From: Gemmatimonadota bacterium
Lineage (GTDB): Bacteria > Gemmatimonadota > Gemmatimonadetes > Gemmatimonadales > GWC2-71-9
Assembly: GCA_003169895.1 (NCBI GenBank)
Contig: PNAE01000007.1
Span: 438,487-502,486, forward strand
Direction of reading: 5' to 3'
DNA: 64,000 bases
Positions 53,412 through 61,958 of this stretch are shown one piece after another; within the stretch, counting starts at the first letter, position 1, and the number at the start of each line of letters is the position of its first letter. The position numbers and the translations under genes were made by a program. The notes beneath the pieces were generated by a model. That model ran no database searches. It worked only from the letters and a program-made list of their open reading frames with translations, and was not told the origin of the DNA.

Positions 53412-53508
53412 GAATACCTCCGCTGAGACTGTGATCCAGCCGCCGGTCGCCTCCTCACCACTATTTCAACCTGGTTGAGCGGCGACTCCGCTCGGGGGGC
53501 CGGCGCTC

Positions 53509-53541
53509 CGGCCACGGGGTTCTCCTGTCTATATGACCATT
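53509..53541. repeat. 33-bp imperfect direct repeat, left copy
   Basis: CGGCCACGGGGT then TCTCCTGTCTATATGACCAT and T. It agrees at 29 of 33 positions with 60509-60541, in the same orientation. The two copies flank the three-gene kinase module. Confidence 0.6.
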
Positions 53542-53691
53542 TCGATGCGCCTCGTAGGACAAACTGTGGTAAAACCCTAGTAAAGTATTGGAGTCGCACA
53601 ACGAGCTGGGTAACTAGAATTGCGATTGACCTTGGTCCCGTTTGTTGACAGCAGTCGGTAGCGTCAGGCGGCTGCTGACCTTGGTCCGCGG

Positions 53692-53844
53692 GGCGAAGGG
53701 CCGGGTCCGGTCATCGATCGCGATGTGCAGGTAATCATACCCCGCGCCTGCGGGTCTCGGCGATCATGGCCGTGCCACCTCGCGCTGCGACATCCCGGCG
53801 CGGACCACCACCACCCACGCCCGACGTCGCGCTTCCTCCAGCCG
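53692..53844 (-). pseudogene. IS481-type transposase remnant
   Basis: Read on the minus strand, one frame gives RLEEARRRAWVVVVRAGMSQ then REVARP and a TGA (53764-53766), like the helix-turn-helix start of IS481 transposases. In the same frame after eight codons comes GYDYLHIAIDDRTRPFA, the first DDE-aspartate region of that family. The central part between them and all of the C-terminus are missing, so this is a deletion remnant. Confidence 0.5.
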
Positions 53845-54023
53845 TTTTTCATCGCAGCGTCATCTCCAAGGCAAAAGCCAAATGACTAGAATCAAGTGGC
53901 ACGTGACTTGCTATTGACCGGGCGTGGGCGCAGCGGCCGACGCGCAGAGTCATTTCGCGGATCACGAGGTGGTGCGGCAAGTGGAAGGCCGCCTCGCCGC
54001 GCGCCGGCGGAAGTGGCCGCGCG

Positions 54024-54239
54024 CGCGGAAAAATCACCTCCGTCAACGACAAGTTCTGCACGATGACGAAGTATTCACGCGAGGAGTTAATCGGTCGGGA
54101 TCACCGCATCGTCAATTCGGAGCATCACCCGAAGACTGTTATCCGCGAGCTGTGGCGGACGATCACCAGCGGGCGCGTGTGGAACGGCGAGCTCAAGAAC
54201 CGCGCGAAGGATGGCACGTTCTACTTGGAGTTGAAGTGA
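54024..54239 (+). pseudogene. Partial PAS domain, remnant of a kinase gene
   Basis: The frame encodes [57 protein letters not shown] and GTFYLELK, then TGA. This is closely related to the second PAS domain of the next gene (near residues 355-425 there), both as protein and as DNA. The sequence before RGK is unrelated, so the fragment begins at a sharp junction. It ends one base before the ATG of the intact kinase. Confidence 0.7.
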
Positions 54240-54240
54240 A

Positions 54241-56349
54241 ATGAAATCAACATTGCGTCATTCGTTGCTCGCGGGTTTCGTCGCGGCCTTGGCGCTACTC
54301 GGCCTCGTGGCGGGGTTCAACTGGCATTACGCCGCACGGACGCAGGAGACGGCGGCGTGGGTGGCTCATACGCATGAGGTGCGCGACCAACTCAATAAGG
54401 CCCTATCGAGCATGCAGGATGTCGAGACGGGCGAGCGCGGCTTCGTGCTGACCGGGATACCAGCTTTCTTGGAGCCGTATCACGCCGCCGTCGAGGGAGT
54501 GGCGGCGAGAGTCCGCTCGCTACGCACCCTCACCGCCGACAATCCAGAACAGCGGCAGATTCTCGACGCGCTGGAGCTGCATATCAAACGCAAGCTTGAT
54601 CACAGCGCCCTGGTCGTGCAGTTGAGACGTGACGCGGGGTTCGCCCTGGCGCAGGCGGAGGTGGTGAGTGGCCGGGGTAAGGCGGCGATGGACGCGGTGC
54701 GCGCGGACATCACGCGGATGGATACGGTGGAGGACACACTGCTGATGGAGCGCGCCGCGACCGCCCGACGCGAAGCCGACACCACCCGCCGGCTGACCTT
54801 GGCCGGTTCGAGCCTGAGCTTCCTTCTGCTCATCGCAGTGTTCGCGCTGGTGCTGCGCGAGAACCGGCTGCGCCAGCGCGCCGAGGATGAAGTCGACCGC
54901 TTCTTCTCGGTTGCGCTGGATATGCTCTGCGTTTCCAGCTCGGATGGCTATTTCAAGCGACTGAACCCGGCCTTCAGCCAGACTCTCGGTTGGAGCAACG
55001 AAGAAATGCTCGCTCGGCCGTACCTGGATTTTATCCATCCCGACGATTACTCGGCCACGCTCCAGGAGGTCGAGCGGCAAATCGCCGCCAAGAAAGCGGT
55101 CTTCAATTTCGAAAACCGTTACCGGCACAAGGACGGATCGTGGCGCTGGCTGTCGTGGAAGTCGGTGCCCCAGCCGGGCGGCCTCATGTACGCGACCGCG
55201 CGCGACATCACCGAGCGGAAGCAAGTCGAAGAGAAGCTGGCAACGACCACCAAAGCGCTGGCCGACTTCAAGGCCGCGCTTGACGCGCACGGCATTATCT
55301 CCATCGCCGACGTGCGCGGCAAGATCCTCCACGTCAACGACAATTTTTGCGCGATTTCGAAGTATTCGCGCGAGGAGTTGCTCGGCCAGGATCACCGCCT
55401 CATCAATTCGGGGCATCATCCGAAAGCGTTCATCCGGGACCTGTGGCAGACGATCACCAGCGGGCGCGTGTGGAAGGGTGAGATTAGGAATCGCGCGAAG
55501 GATGGCTCGTTCTATTGGGTGGACACGGTGATCATGCCCATCATCGAAGCGAACGGGAAACCGTCCCAATTCATCTCAACGCGTTCGGACATCACGGAGC
55601 GCAAGCTGGCGGAGGAGCAAGTCGTCCAACTCGACGCCGAGTTGCACGCCCACGCCGCCCAACTCGAAGCCGCCAACAAGGAGCTGGAGTCGTTCGCCTA
55701 CTCCGTCTCGCACGACTTGCGCGCGCCGTTGCGCGGTATGGACGGCTTCAGCCAGGCGCTCTTGGAAGATTACGAGGGCCAGCTCGATGCGACGGGTCAG
55801 GATTACTTGCGGCGCGTTCGTGCCGGGGCTCAACATATGGGTCAGCTCATCGATGATCTGCTCAGCCTGTCGCTGGTGACCCGCTCCGAGATGACGTTGG
55901 ACCCCGTCAATCTCACGGCGCTGGCGCGCAAGGTCATCGCGGAGTTGCAGCCACAACAGGCGGGGCGGGCCGTCCAATGGGAAGTCAGCGATCCATTGAA
56001 TGCGCGCGGTGACCCGCGGCTCTTGCAGCTCGCCCTGGTCAATCTGCTGGCGAACGCGCTCAAGTTTACCGGCAAGTGTGAGCAGGCGCGGATCGAATTC
56101 GGCCAGCAGGTCCAAGGAACGGAACCGGTGTTTTTCGTTCGCGACAACGGCGCGGGGTTTGACATGGCCTATGCGGACCGGCTGTTTGGCGCGTTCCAAC
56201 GGCTGCACACCCGGCTGGAGTTTCCCGGCACCGGCATCGGCCTGGCCACCGTGCAACGCATCATCCACCGGCACGGCGGCCGCGTGTGGGCGGAAGCGCA
56301 ACCCGGAAAAGGTGCTACGTTTTACTTCACCCTTCCAACCGCCGAGTGA
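54241..56349 (+). CDS. CHASE3-PAS-PAS sensor histidine kinase
   Basis: Membrane sensor kinase of 702 residues. A helix at 8-28, an external CHASE3 domain (ALSSMQDVETGERGFVLTG) and a second helix near 180-202 are followed by PAS domains at about 215-335 and 340-460. The dimerisation/phosphoacceptor helix has H491 (YSVSHDLRAPLRGMDGFSQA). The ATPase domain shows the N-box LVNLLANALKFTGK, DNGAGFDM and PGTGIGLATVQRI. This is the Cph1/bacteriophytochrome-type core. ATG 54241 follows TTGGAG. The response regulator gene starts 9 bases later, so it is the likely partner. Confidence 0.92.
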   Translation: MKSTLRHSLLAGFVAALALLGLVAGFNWHYAARTQETAAWVAHTHEVRDQLNKALSSMQDVETGERGFVLTGIPAFLEPYHAAVEGVAARVRSLRTLTADNPEQRQILDALELHIKRKLDHSALVVQLRRDAGFALAQAEVVSGRGKAAMDAVRADITRMDTVEDTLLMERAATARREADTTRRLTLAGSSLSFLLLIAVFALVLRENRLRQRAEDEVDRFFSVALDMLCVSSSDGYFKRLNPAFSQTLGWSNEEMLARPYLDFIHPDDYSATLQEVERQIAAKKAVFNFENRYRHKDGSWRWLSWKSVPQPGGLMYATARDITERKQVEEKLATTTKALADFKAALDAHGIISIADVRGKILHVNDNFCAISKYSREELLGQDHRLINSGHHPKAFIRDLWQTITSGRVWKGEIRNRAKDGSFYWVDTVIMPIIEANGKPSQFISTRSDITERKLAEEQVVQLDAELHAHAAQLEAANKELESFAYSVSHDLRAPLRGMDGFSQALLEDYEGQLDATGQDYLRRVRAGAQHMGQLIDDLLSLSLVTRSEMTLDPVNLTALARKVIAELQPQQAGRAVQWEVSDPLNARGDPRLLQLALVNLLANALKFTGKCEQARIEFGQQVQGTEPVFFVRDNGAGFDMAYADRLFGAFQRLHTRLEFPGTGIGLATVQRIIHRHGGRVWAEAQPGKGATFYFTLPTAE

Positions 56350-56358
56350 AGACACACC

Positions 56359-56811
56359 ATGGCAAACACAAAAGACAATGTCATCCTACTCGTCGAAGAC
56401 AACGCAGATGATGAAGCCCTCGCCATCCGCGCCCTGAAGAAAAACAACATCCTCAACGAAGTGGTCGTGGCCCGCGACGGCGCGGAAGCCCTCGACTACC
56501 TCTTTGGCACGGGCGCGTATGCCGGACGTGACCTGACCACGCCGCCGCAAGTGGTGTTGCTCGACCTGAAGCTCCCCAAAATCAACGGCCTGGAGGTGCT
56601 CAAGCGCATTCGGGAAGATGCGCGGACGAGGTTCCAGCCCGTTGTCGTCCTGACTTCCTCCAAGGAGGAACAAGACCTGATTGGCAGCTACAGCTTGGGA
56701 GCGAACAGCTACATCCGCAAACCGGTGGATTTCAGTCAGTTTGCCGAAGCCGTCCGGCAGGTTGGACTTTACTGGCTGGTGCTCAACGAAGCGCCGCCCA
56801 AACAGTTGTGA
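56359..56811 (+). CDS. Single-domain response regulator (Rcp1-like)
   Basis: Protein of 150 residues consisting of a CheY-like receiver. The phosphoacceptor is D69 (VVLLDLKLPKINGLEVL); the acidic pair is in LVEDNADDEALAI, the Thr/Ser in VVLTSSKEEQD and the lysine in SYIRKPVDF. The short insertion DYLFGTGAYAGRD is characteristic of Rcp1-type regulators that pair with phytochrome-like kinases. There is no output domain, so it acts as a phosphate carrier or by protein contact. Flanked by kinase genes within 10 bases on both sides. Confidence 0.93.
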   Translation: MANTKDNVILLVEDNADDEALAIRALKKNNILNEVVVARDGAEALDYLFGTGAYAGRDLTTPPQVVLLDLKLPKINGLEVLKRIREDARTRFQPVVVLTSSKEEQDLIGSYSLGANSYIRKPVDFSQFAEAVRQVGLYWLVLNEAPPKQL

Positions 56812-56812
56812 C

Positions 56813-59800
56813 ATGGGAATACCACTGCGGGTCTTGATCGTCGAGGATTCGGTGGACGACGCCGAGCTGGTTTTGCGCCAGTTGCGGCGAGCGGGCTATG
56901 ACCCGGTGTCCGAACGCGTCCAGACGGCCGAAGAGATGAAGACAGCCTTGGCGCGGGCAGCCTGGGACCTGGTGGTGTGCGATTATACGATGCCCCAGTT
57001 CGACGCGCCCACCGCGCTGAATCTGCTCAACCAGAGCGGTCGCGATCTCCCGTTCATCGTCGTCTCGGGCAGCATCGGCGAAGACATTGCCGTGACGATG
57101 ATGAAGTCCGGCGCCCATGATTACATCCTCAAGCAGAATCTCACGCGGTTCGTGCCCGCCCTGCAACGGGAACTGCGCGAGGCGGAGAACCGCCGGCAAC
57201 AAAGGCTGACCGAACAGGCAAGACAGCGGCTCGAGATTGAGCGTGCCGAACTGCTGGAGCGATTGAAACAGGAGAACGAGGATCTCACCGCGCTGACGCA
57301 AGTCACGGCGAATGCGATCAGCACGCTCGACCTCGATGAATTGCTGCGCGTGCTGCTGGGGCGGGTCATCGAGGTGATGCACGCGGACACCGGAACCATC
57401 CTCATCGCGGATGGCGCCGATTTGCAGGTCCGGGCCAGCGCCGGCGCGGTGAACTTGAGTGACAGCACGCATGTGAAGCACGTGGGGGAATGCTTCGCCG
57501 GATCGGTCGCGTCGCGCCTGAAGCCGGTGTATGTCGCAGACGCTGCGGTGGATCCTCTGATCACCGATCCGCTGATTCGGGAACGCGGCATTCGCTCCAT
57601 GCTCGGCGTCCCGCTCAAACGCCACGGCGCGCTCATCGGCGTGCTGCACGTGGACTGGCTGACGGTGCGCCCCTGCCGCGACCGCGAAGTACAGCTGCTG
57701 GAAATCGCGGCGGAGCGGTGCGCCGCCGCCATTTACAACGCGCAAGTGTACCAGGAGGCCAAGCGCAGCGCCGCGGCGTTGACCGAGAGCGAGGAGAATT
57801 TCCGACAACTGACCGCGCACATCAACGAGGTCTTTTGGATGACGGATGTGGCGAAGAACCAGATGATCTACATCTCGCCGGCCTACGAGACGATTTGGGG
57901 CCGGACCTGCGCCTCGGTGTATGCGTCGCCGCACAACTGGCTAGACGCCATTCATCCGGAAGACCGCGAGCGGGTCGCCCAGTCCGCGCTCAACAACCAG
58001 ACAACCGGCACTTACGACGAGGCATATCGCATCGTCCGGCCGGATGGAACGATCCGCTGGATTCATGACCGTGGCTTTCCAGTACGGAACAAGGCCGGGA
58101 AAGTCTACCGGATCGCCGGCGTGGCGCAGGACATCACCGAGCGCAAGCAGGCGGAGGAAGCCGAGTCCCGTCTGGTCGCGATCCTGGAAGCCACGCCCGA
58201 TCTGGTGAGCATCGCCGACCCAGAGGGGCGGTTGGTCTACTTGAACCGGGCCGGTCGAAAGACGCTCGGCCTGGACGAGCTGACGGATCTCTCCGGATAC
58301 AACCTTCAGGAGTTTCACGACGCTGCCAATGCCCAGGCTGTCATGACCGAGGGGATTCCGACCGCGATGCGAGATGGCGCCTGGAGCGGTGAAACGGAAT
58401 TGGTGGCACTGGACGGGCACGCGACTGCCGTCTCCCAAGTCATTCTGGTCCACAAAGCGCCGAATGGGACAGTGACATTCTTGTCCACCATCGCGCGCGA
58501 CATCACCGGGCGCAAGCGGGCGGAGGAGTCGCTGCGCCTGCAAAGCGCCGCCCTGAAGGCCGCTGCCAACAGCATTGTCATCACCGATCGCAATGGCACG
58601 ATTGAATGGGTCAACCCGGCCTTCACGGCGCTCACCTACTACCGGGCTGAAGACGCCATCGGCAAGAACCCGAGGGAACTGTCGAAGTCCGGCCTGCACG
58701 ATCAGCTGTTTTACCGAGACTTGTGGAACACCATTCTGGCCGGACACGTCTGGCACGGCGAAGTGACCAATCGCCGCAAGGATGGCAGTCTGTATTCCGA
58801 GGAACAGTCCATCACGTCGGTGAAGGACGCCCGTGGTGAGCTCACGCATTTCGTTGCGATCGGCCGGGATCTCACGGAACAGAAGCGGCTGGAGGCCCAG
58901 CTCCTGCAAGCCCAGAAGATGGAAGTCGTGGGACGGCTCGCCAGCGGCATCGCCCACGACTTCAACAACTTGCTCACTGTCATCAACGGCACGGCCGAGC
59001 TCGTCTTGATGGACTTGAATGAAGACGATACGGTGCGCGCAGATCTCCAAGCCATCGGAAAAGCTGGAATGAGTGCCGCTGCGCTGACCCGGCAGTTGCT
59101 GGCCTTCAGCCGCAAACAGATCATGAAGCCCGTCGCCCTGAACCTGAACTCGTTGCTCGCGGACCTGAAGGACATGCTCCAGCGCCTGATCGGCGAGGAC
59201 GTCGCTTTGATGATCGTGCCGGCGAAGGATGTGGGCCGTGTCATGGCGGATCACGGGCAGATCGAGCAGGTGGTGATGAACCTGGCCGTCAACGCCCGGG
59301 ATGCCATGGCCAACGGCGGTACGCTGACCATCGAGACACGGAACGTCGTTCTCGACGAGGCCTCTGCCGCAGAGCACCCATCGTTGCAGCCAGGGCCGCA
59401 TGTGAGGCTCACGGTCAGCGACACGGGTGGCGGGATGGACGAGGCGACTCGCCTGCAGATCTTCGACCCTTTCTTCACGACCAAGGAGTTGGGAACGGGT
59501 ACGGGGCTCGGCCTGTCGACGGTGTACGGAATCGTAAGGCAGAGCGGCGGCGACATCGGTGTGTCCAGCGAACTCGGCATGGGGGCAACCTTCACGATCT
59601 ACCTGCCGCTGATCGGGGACGTGGTGCACAAGGGCCCGCCCGCCCCGACGGTACCGTCGCTACAACGTGCCGAAACCGTTCTCATCGTCGACGACGACGA
59701 GGCGGTTTGCCGTCTGACCAAGCGTATTCTGCAGTCGGCCGGCTACACGGTGCTTACGGCCAGCAGCGGCGGCGAGGCCGTGCTGCTCCTGGAGCGGCAC

Positions 59801-60034
59801 GACGGACCCGTGCATCTGATGCTCACCGACATGGTCATGCCGCAGGTGAGCGGACGGGAGTTGGCGACACAGCTCACGAATATCAGGCCGCGAATGAAGG
59901 TCCTCTACATGTCCGGCTATACCGACGACACCATTCTGCGCCGCGGACTGCTCGACCAGGCCGCCCACTTTATCGCCAAGCCGTATACGACCGCGGAGCT
60001 GACGCGCACGGTACGAGAGGTGCTCGACTCGTAG
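56813..60034 (+). CDS. Hybrid histidine kinase REC-GAF-PAS-PAS-PAS-HisKA-HATPase-REC
   Basis: Cytoplasmic kinase of 1073 residues. ATG 56813 lies one base after the previous stop; an open frame from 56681 overlaps the regulator gene. The N-terminal receiver has D57 (LVVCDYTMPQ). A GAF domain follows at about 160-325 (LTQVTANAISTLDLDELLRV), then three PAS domains to about 690. H715 lies in SGIAHDFNNLLTVINGTAEL, followed by an ATPase domain (NLAVNARDAM, GTGTGLGLSTVYGIV). The C-terminal receiver has D1006 (LMLTDMVMPQ). The front receiver may accept phosphate from the upstream CHASE3 kinase. A terminator follows. Confidence 0.93.
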   Translation: MGIPLRVLIVEDSVDDAELVLRQLRRAGYDPVSERVQTAEEMKTALARAAWDLVVCDYTMPQFDAPTALNLLNQSGRDLPFIVVSGSIGEDIAVTMMKSGAHDYILKQNLTRFVPALQRELREAENRRQQRLTEQARQRLEIERAELLERLKQENEDLTALTQVTANAISTLDLDELLRVLLGRVIEVMHADTGTILIADGADLQVRASAGAVNLSDSTHVKHVGECFAGSVASRLKPVYVADAAVDPLITDPLIRERGIRSMLGVPLKRHGALIGVLHVDWLTVRPCRDREVQLLEIAAERCAAAIYNAQVYQEAKRSAAALTESEENFRQLTAHINEVFWMTDVAKNQMIYISPAYETIWGRTCASVYASPHNWLDAIHPEDRERVAQSALNNQTTGTYDEAYRIVRPDGTIRWIHDRGFPVRNKAGKVYRIAGVAQDITERKQAEEAESRLVAILEATPDLVSIADPEGRLVYLNRAGRKTLGLDELTDLSGYNLQEFHDAANAQAVMTEGIPTAMRDGAWSGETELVALDGHATAVSQVILVHKAPNGTVTFLSTIARDITGRKRAEESLRLQSAALKAAANSIVITDRNGTIEWVNPAFTALTYYRAEDAIGKNPRELSKSGLHDQLFYRDLWNTILAGHVWHGEVTNRRKDGSLYSEEQSITSVKDARGELTHFVAIGRDLTEQKRLEAQLLQAQKMEVVGRLASGIAHDFNNLLTVINGTAELVLMDLNEDDTVRADLQAIGKAGMSAAALTRQLLAFSRKQIMKPVALNLNSLLADLKDMLQRLIGEDVALMIVPAKDVGRVMADHGQIEQVVMNLAVNARDAMANGGTLTIETRNVVLDEASAAEHPSLQPGPHVRLTVSDTGGGMDEATRLQIFDPFFTTKELGTGTGLGLSTVYGIVRQSGGDIGVSSELGMGATFTIYLPLIGDVVHKGPPAPTVPSLQRAETVLIVDDDEAVCRLTKRILQSAGYTVLTASSGGEAVLLLERHDGPVHLMLTDMVMPQVSGRELATQLTNIRPRMKVLYMSGYTDDTILRRGLLDQAAHFIAKPYTTAELTRTVREVLDS

Positions 60035-60049
60035 GATGACGGCAGCGAC

Positions 60050-60073
60050 AGGGACCGCCTTGTGACGGTCCCT
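60050..60073 (+). terminator. Probable rho-independent terminator
   Basis: Stem AGGGACCG and CGGTCCCT with an 8-base loop, followed by TTGTG, 15 bases after the hybrid kinase stop. The U-tract is weak. Confidence 0.65.
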
Positions 60074-60138
60074 TTGTGTGTTGTCGATGTTCGGCAGATT
60101 TCTCCCGCCGTCGAGCAGCCGATGATGCATGCCGTCGG

Positions 60139-60252
60139 ATAGGAAGCCTCCTCACACCGCTGCTCGCGGTATGCATTGGCACGCAGCTCTCTGTCGCCGC
60201 GATCTCAATTCCCCATGTCTGCGCCACGGTTCTCCGGTTCTGGCGGCTCCGC
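60139..60252 (+). pseudogene. Fragment resembling a TauE/SafE (TSUP) permease
   Basis: One frame encodes IGSLLTPLLAVCIGTQLSVA then AISIPHVCATVLRFWRLR. The order of GSLLTP, a membrane helix, SIPH and ATxLRFWRLR is like the first helices of some sulfite-exporter TauE/SafE family proteins. There is no start region and the likeness ends abruptly, so it is a remnant. Confidence 0.4.
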
Positions 60253-60508
60253 GGTCAGGACAAGGACTTCTTTGCCGATGCGGGGGCCTTACCGTGAGCG
60301 CGAGAGCCAGTGCGTATGCGCTCAGGTGATTGTTGTGCGTGTCAGAAGTTCCACACGTGATGGCCTCCGGGGAAGGCGCTCAGCCGCCCAGCAAAGCTAG
60401 CAGGTCCTCCGCCAGCGCTGATCAGCGCCGGGTGAATAGCAGCGGCGGAAGCGAACAACGAAGTAGACACCGTGCTGCGGGCGGTGTCGCTGTGTCGTTG
60501 CTATCTAT

Positions 60509-60541
60509 CGGCCATGGGGGTCGCCTGTCTACATGACCATT
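60509..60541. repeat. 33-bp imperfect direct repeat, right copy
   Basis: CGGCCATGGGGG then TCGCCTGTCTACATGACCAT and T. It matches 53509-53541 at 29 of 33 positions in the same orientation. Confidence 0.6.
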
Positions 60542-60715
60542 ATCCGTCACACGCATATGTCTTTGGTTGGACATAGGTGGGCATATGATTGGAACTCATC
60601 GGCTTACACTGCGCGATCATAGGTTTTTGGTAGGTCATCAGTAGGCTGTGGGTGGACAGAAGTGAACAGCCATTGGTCAATTGTCCGGCGTCGCGTTGTT
60701 CAAGATCGGTGGGTT

Positions 60716-60886
60716 CTAACCACGCCAGCTATTCAGCCGCTCCATCGCGGCCAAGCGTTCGAGCGAGACGCGCACACCGAGCGCCATGGCGGACAGCACG
60801 TCACAGACGGCATAACCAAGGACGCGGAGCGTCCCGGTCCACATCCTCTTGAGCCGCGTCAATGCTGTCTCGGTGTCGGTGGTCAT
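60716..60886 (-). CDS. Possible 56-residue protein, unrecognised
   Basis: ATG 60886 follows GGAGGG closely. The predicted protein starts MTTDTETALTRLKRMWTGTL and continues with RVLGYAVCDVLSAMALGVRV and SLERLAAMERLNSWRG. It looks mostly helical and amphipathic. It lies in decayed sequence, so it may be a surviving small gene or chance. No family recognised. Confidence 0.35.
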   Translation of the reverse strand: MTTDTETALTRLKRMWTGTLRVLGYAVCDVLSAMALGVRVSLERLAAMERLNSWRG

Positions 60887-60970
60887 CGTCCCTCCGCGTT
60901 GTGGTATCTGGCCCCTGAATATGTGGCCGAAGCCGTCTCACGAGAGGTACCAATTGGCATTGGCCTGACC

Positions 60971-61081
60971 TCAGTACTTCAGCAGGACGTTTTGGATCAA
61001 GTCGAAGGCGATTTCGGTCGCCTTGTGACTGTCGATGACGACCGCACCGGGGTGGCGAAACAGCGTGAAACGCCTTCGGCG
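60971..61081 (-). pseudogene. C-terminal protein fragment, unrecognised
   Basis: The minus strand encodes RRRFTLFRHPGAVVIDSHKA then TEIAFDLIQNVLLKY and TGA. The hydrophobic strand, SHKATE turn and amphipathic helix look like a genuine C-terminus. No upstream continuation is found, and the opposite strand at its edge belongs to another remnant. Confidence 0.35.
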
Positions 61082-61368
61082 ACGCGACATACAAGGGTCT
61101 ACTCTTTGTGGGGAATGGCGTCGGTGCGCTAACTGCGGCGATCGGCATCTATCGTGATCAGCGGGTGATCGGTTGGGTGTTGGGCCTTCTCGTCGCAGCG
61201 GGTGCCATCATCGCCTACGTGGCCAGTCGCACGGTTGGATTGCCAGGACTTCCAGCTGAACCGGACGCGTGGCTTGAGCCAATAGGCGTCGCAGCCGTTA
61301 TCTGCGAGACGCTCTTCGTGATTTTCTTTACAGTGACACGGAAGGCACGTCTCGGTGTACTGCCATGA
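61069..61368 (+). pseudogene. Membrane-protein remnant, N-terminally truncated
   Basis: From 61069, directly after a TGA, the frame reads NAFGDATYKGLLFVGNGVGA, LTAAIGIYRDQRVIGWVLGL, LVAAGAIIAYVASRTVGLPG and WLEPIGVAAVICETLFVIFF. The helix pattern and SRTVGLPGLP are typical of small conserved bacterial membrane proteins, in which further helices precede EAFGDATY. Those are missing here. A GTG at 61108 could in principle start an 86-residue product. Confidence 0.45.
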
Positions 61369-61593
61369 TGTCACTCGCTGACGCGCGGTCTCACGGCCCC
61401 TAGGCAGCTCGGGATACGACCCTGGAGAGAGGATGTCTTCCTCGTTTGATTCCGGGTCCGAGTACATCTTGGGGGAATTGGGTCAACCCGCGGCTGGATG
61501 CAGCCGTCGCCGCGCTCCGTGCGCATGCGGCGTCATTGTCGCCTTCACGAAGGGATCTGTATTGACTCCTGACGACCCACCCCCCGCCGGCAC

Positions 61594-61761
61594 GTGAGGC
61601 GCCGACGAGTCGTGTACGCGATTGCCGCGGTGGTCGCCATCGTTGTAGTGTCCGAAGTCGTTGTGATCCTCCTCTCGCGGCGCTGAACGCTATCCACTGC
61701 CGCTGAGGTCGCGGCGGTGCGCGCAGACTTGTCTCGGCTCATCAGGGGCACGCGAATCTGA
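61594..61761 (+). pseudogene. Tiny membrane-helix frame interrupted by an in-frame TGA
   Basis: From GTG 61594 the frame gives 30 residues (RRRRVVYAIAAVVAIVVVSE then VVVILLSRR), a basic start and one membrane helix, then TGA (61684-61686). The same frame continues with TAAEVAAVRADLSRLIRG to a second TGA at 61759. This suggests a once longer helix-plus-coiled-coil protein. It may equally be chance. Confidence 0.25.
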
Positions 61762-61958
61762 GATACGCAGATTGGTACTGATAACATGCATCCATTCACG
61801 ATCGAAGCACCCGTCGGTTTCCGGCGCGGCGCACAGGCAGCGCCGGGGATGTGACATCCGGCGCGCGACGCACGTCTCCCAACTTGACCGGCCCGGATCG
61901 AGACCTCCGGAGCATCCATCGCTGATTCTCAAGCGACCATGCGAACATGGGATAGGAT

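Larger units (their letters stand above)
53412..54023. other. Gene-poor border region of the signalling island
   Basis: About 600 bases without an intact gene. It holds a GGCCGG/CCGGCC hairpin (53498-53513), the left copy of the 33-bp direct repeat, two copies of TGACCTTGGTCC (53627-53638 and 53676-53687) and a transposase remnant. No other coding sequence is seen. Confidence 0.6.
60074..61958. other. Long gene-poor region with decayed gene fragments
   Basis: Nearly 1.9 kb without an intact, recognisable gene. It holds protein-like fragments on both strands (60139-60252, 60971-61081, 61069-61368, 61594-61761), the right 33-bp repeat, a 14-bp palindrome GCGCTGATCAGCGC (60415-60428) and one possible 56-residue gene. 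Outside these, 60260-60500 and 61370-61590 show nothing I can support. Confidence 0.6.

Noticed and set aside
53498..53513. GGCCGG-CGCT-CCGGCC hairpin as a terminator
   Set aside because: No U-tract follows on either strand, and it lies upstream, not downstream, of the neighbouring gene.
57941..59629. Open frame of 562 codons on the minus strand
   Set aside because: Antisense to PAS and kinase domains of the hybrid kinase; no protein-like features.
60415..60428. 14-bp perfect palindrome GCGCTGATCAGCGC as an operator
   Set aside because: Only one copy, in decayed sequence, with no promoter or gene beside it.
53509..60541. Spacing of exactly 7000 bases between the 33-bp repeats
   Set aside because: Taken as coincidence; no mechanism would give a round number.
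61129..61467. Minus-strand frame with several cysteines (CLPCHCKENH)
   Set aside because: It is opposite the membrane-protein remnant, which has the more convincing helix pattern, and no family is recognisable.
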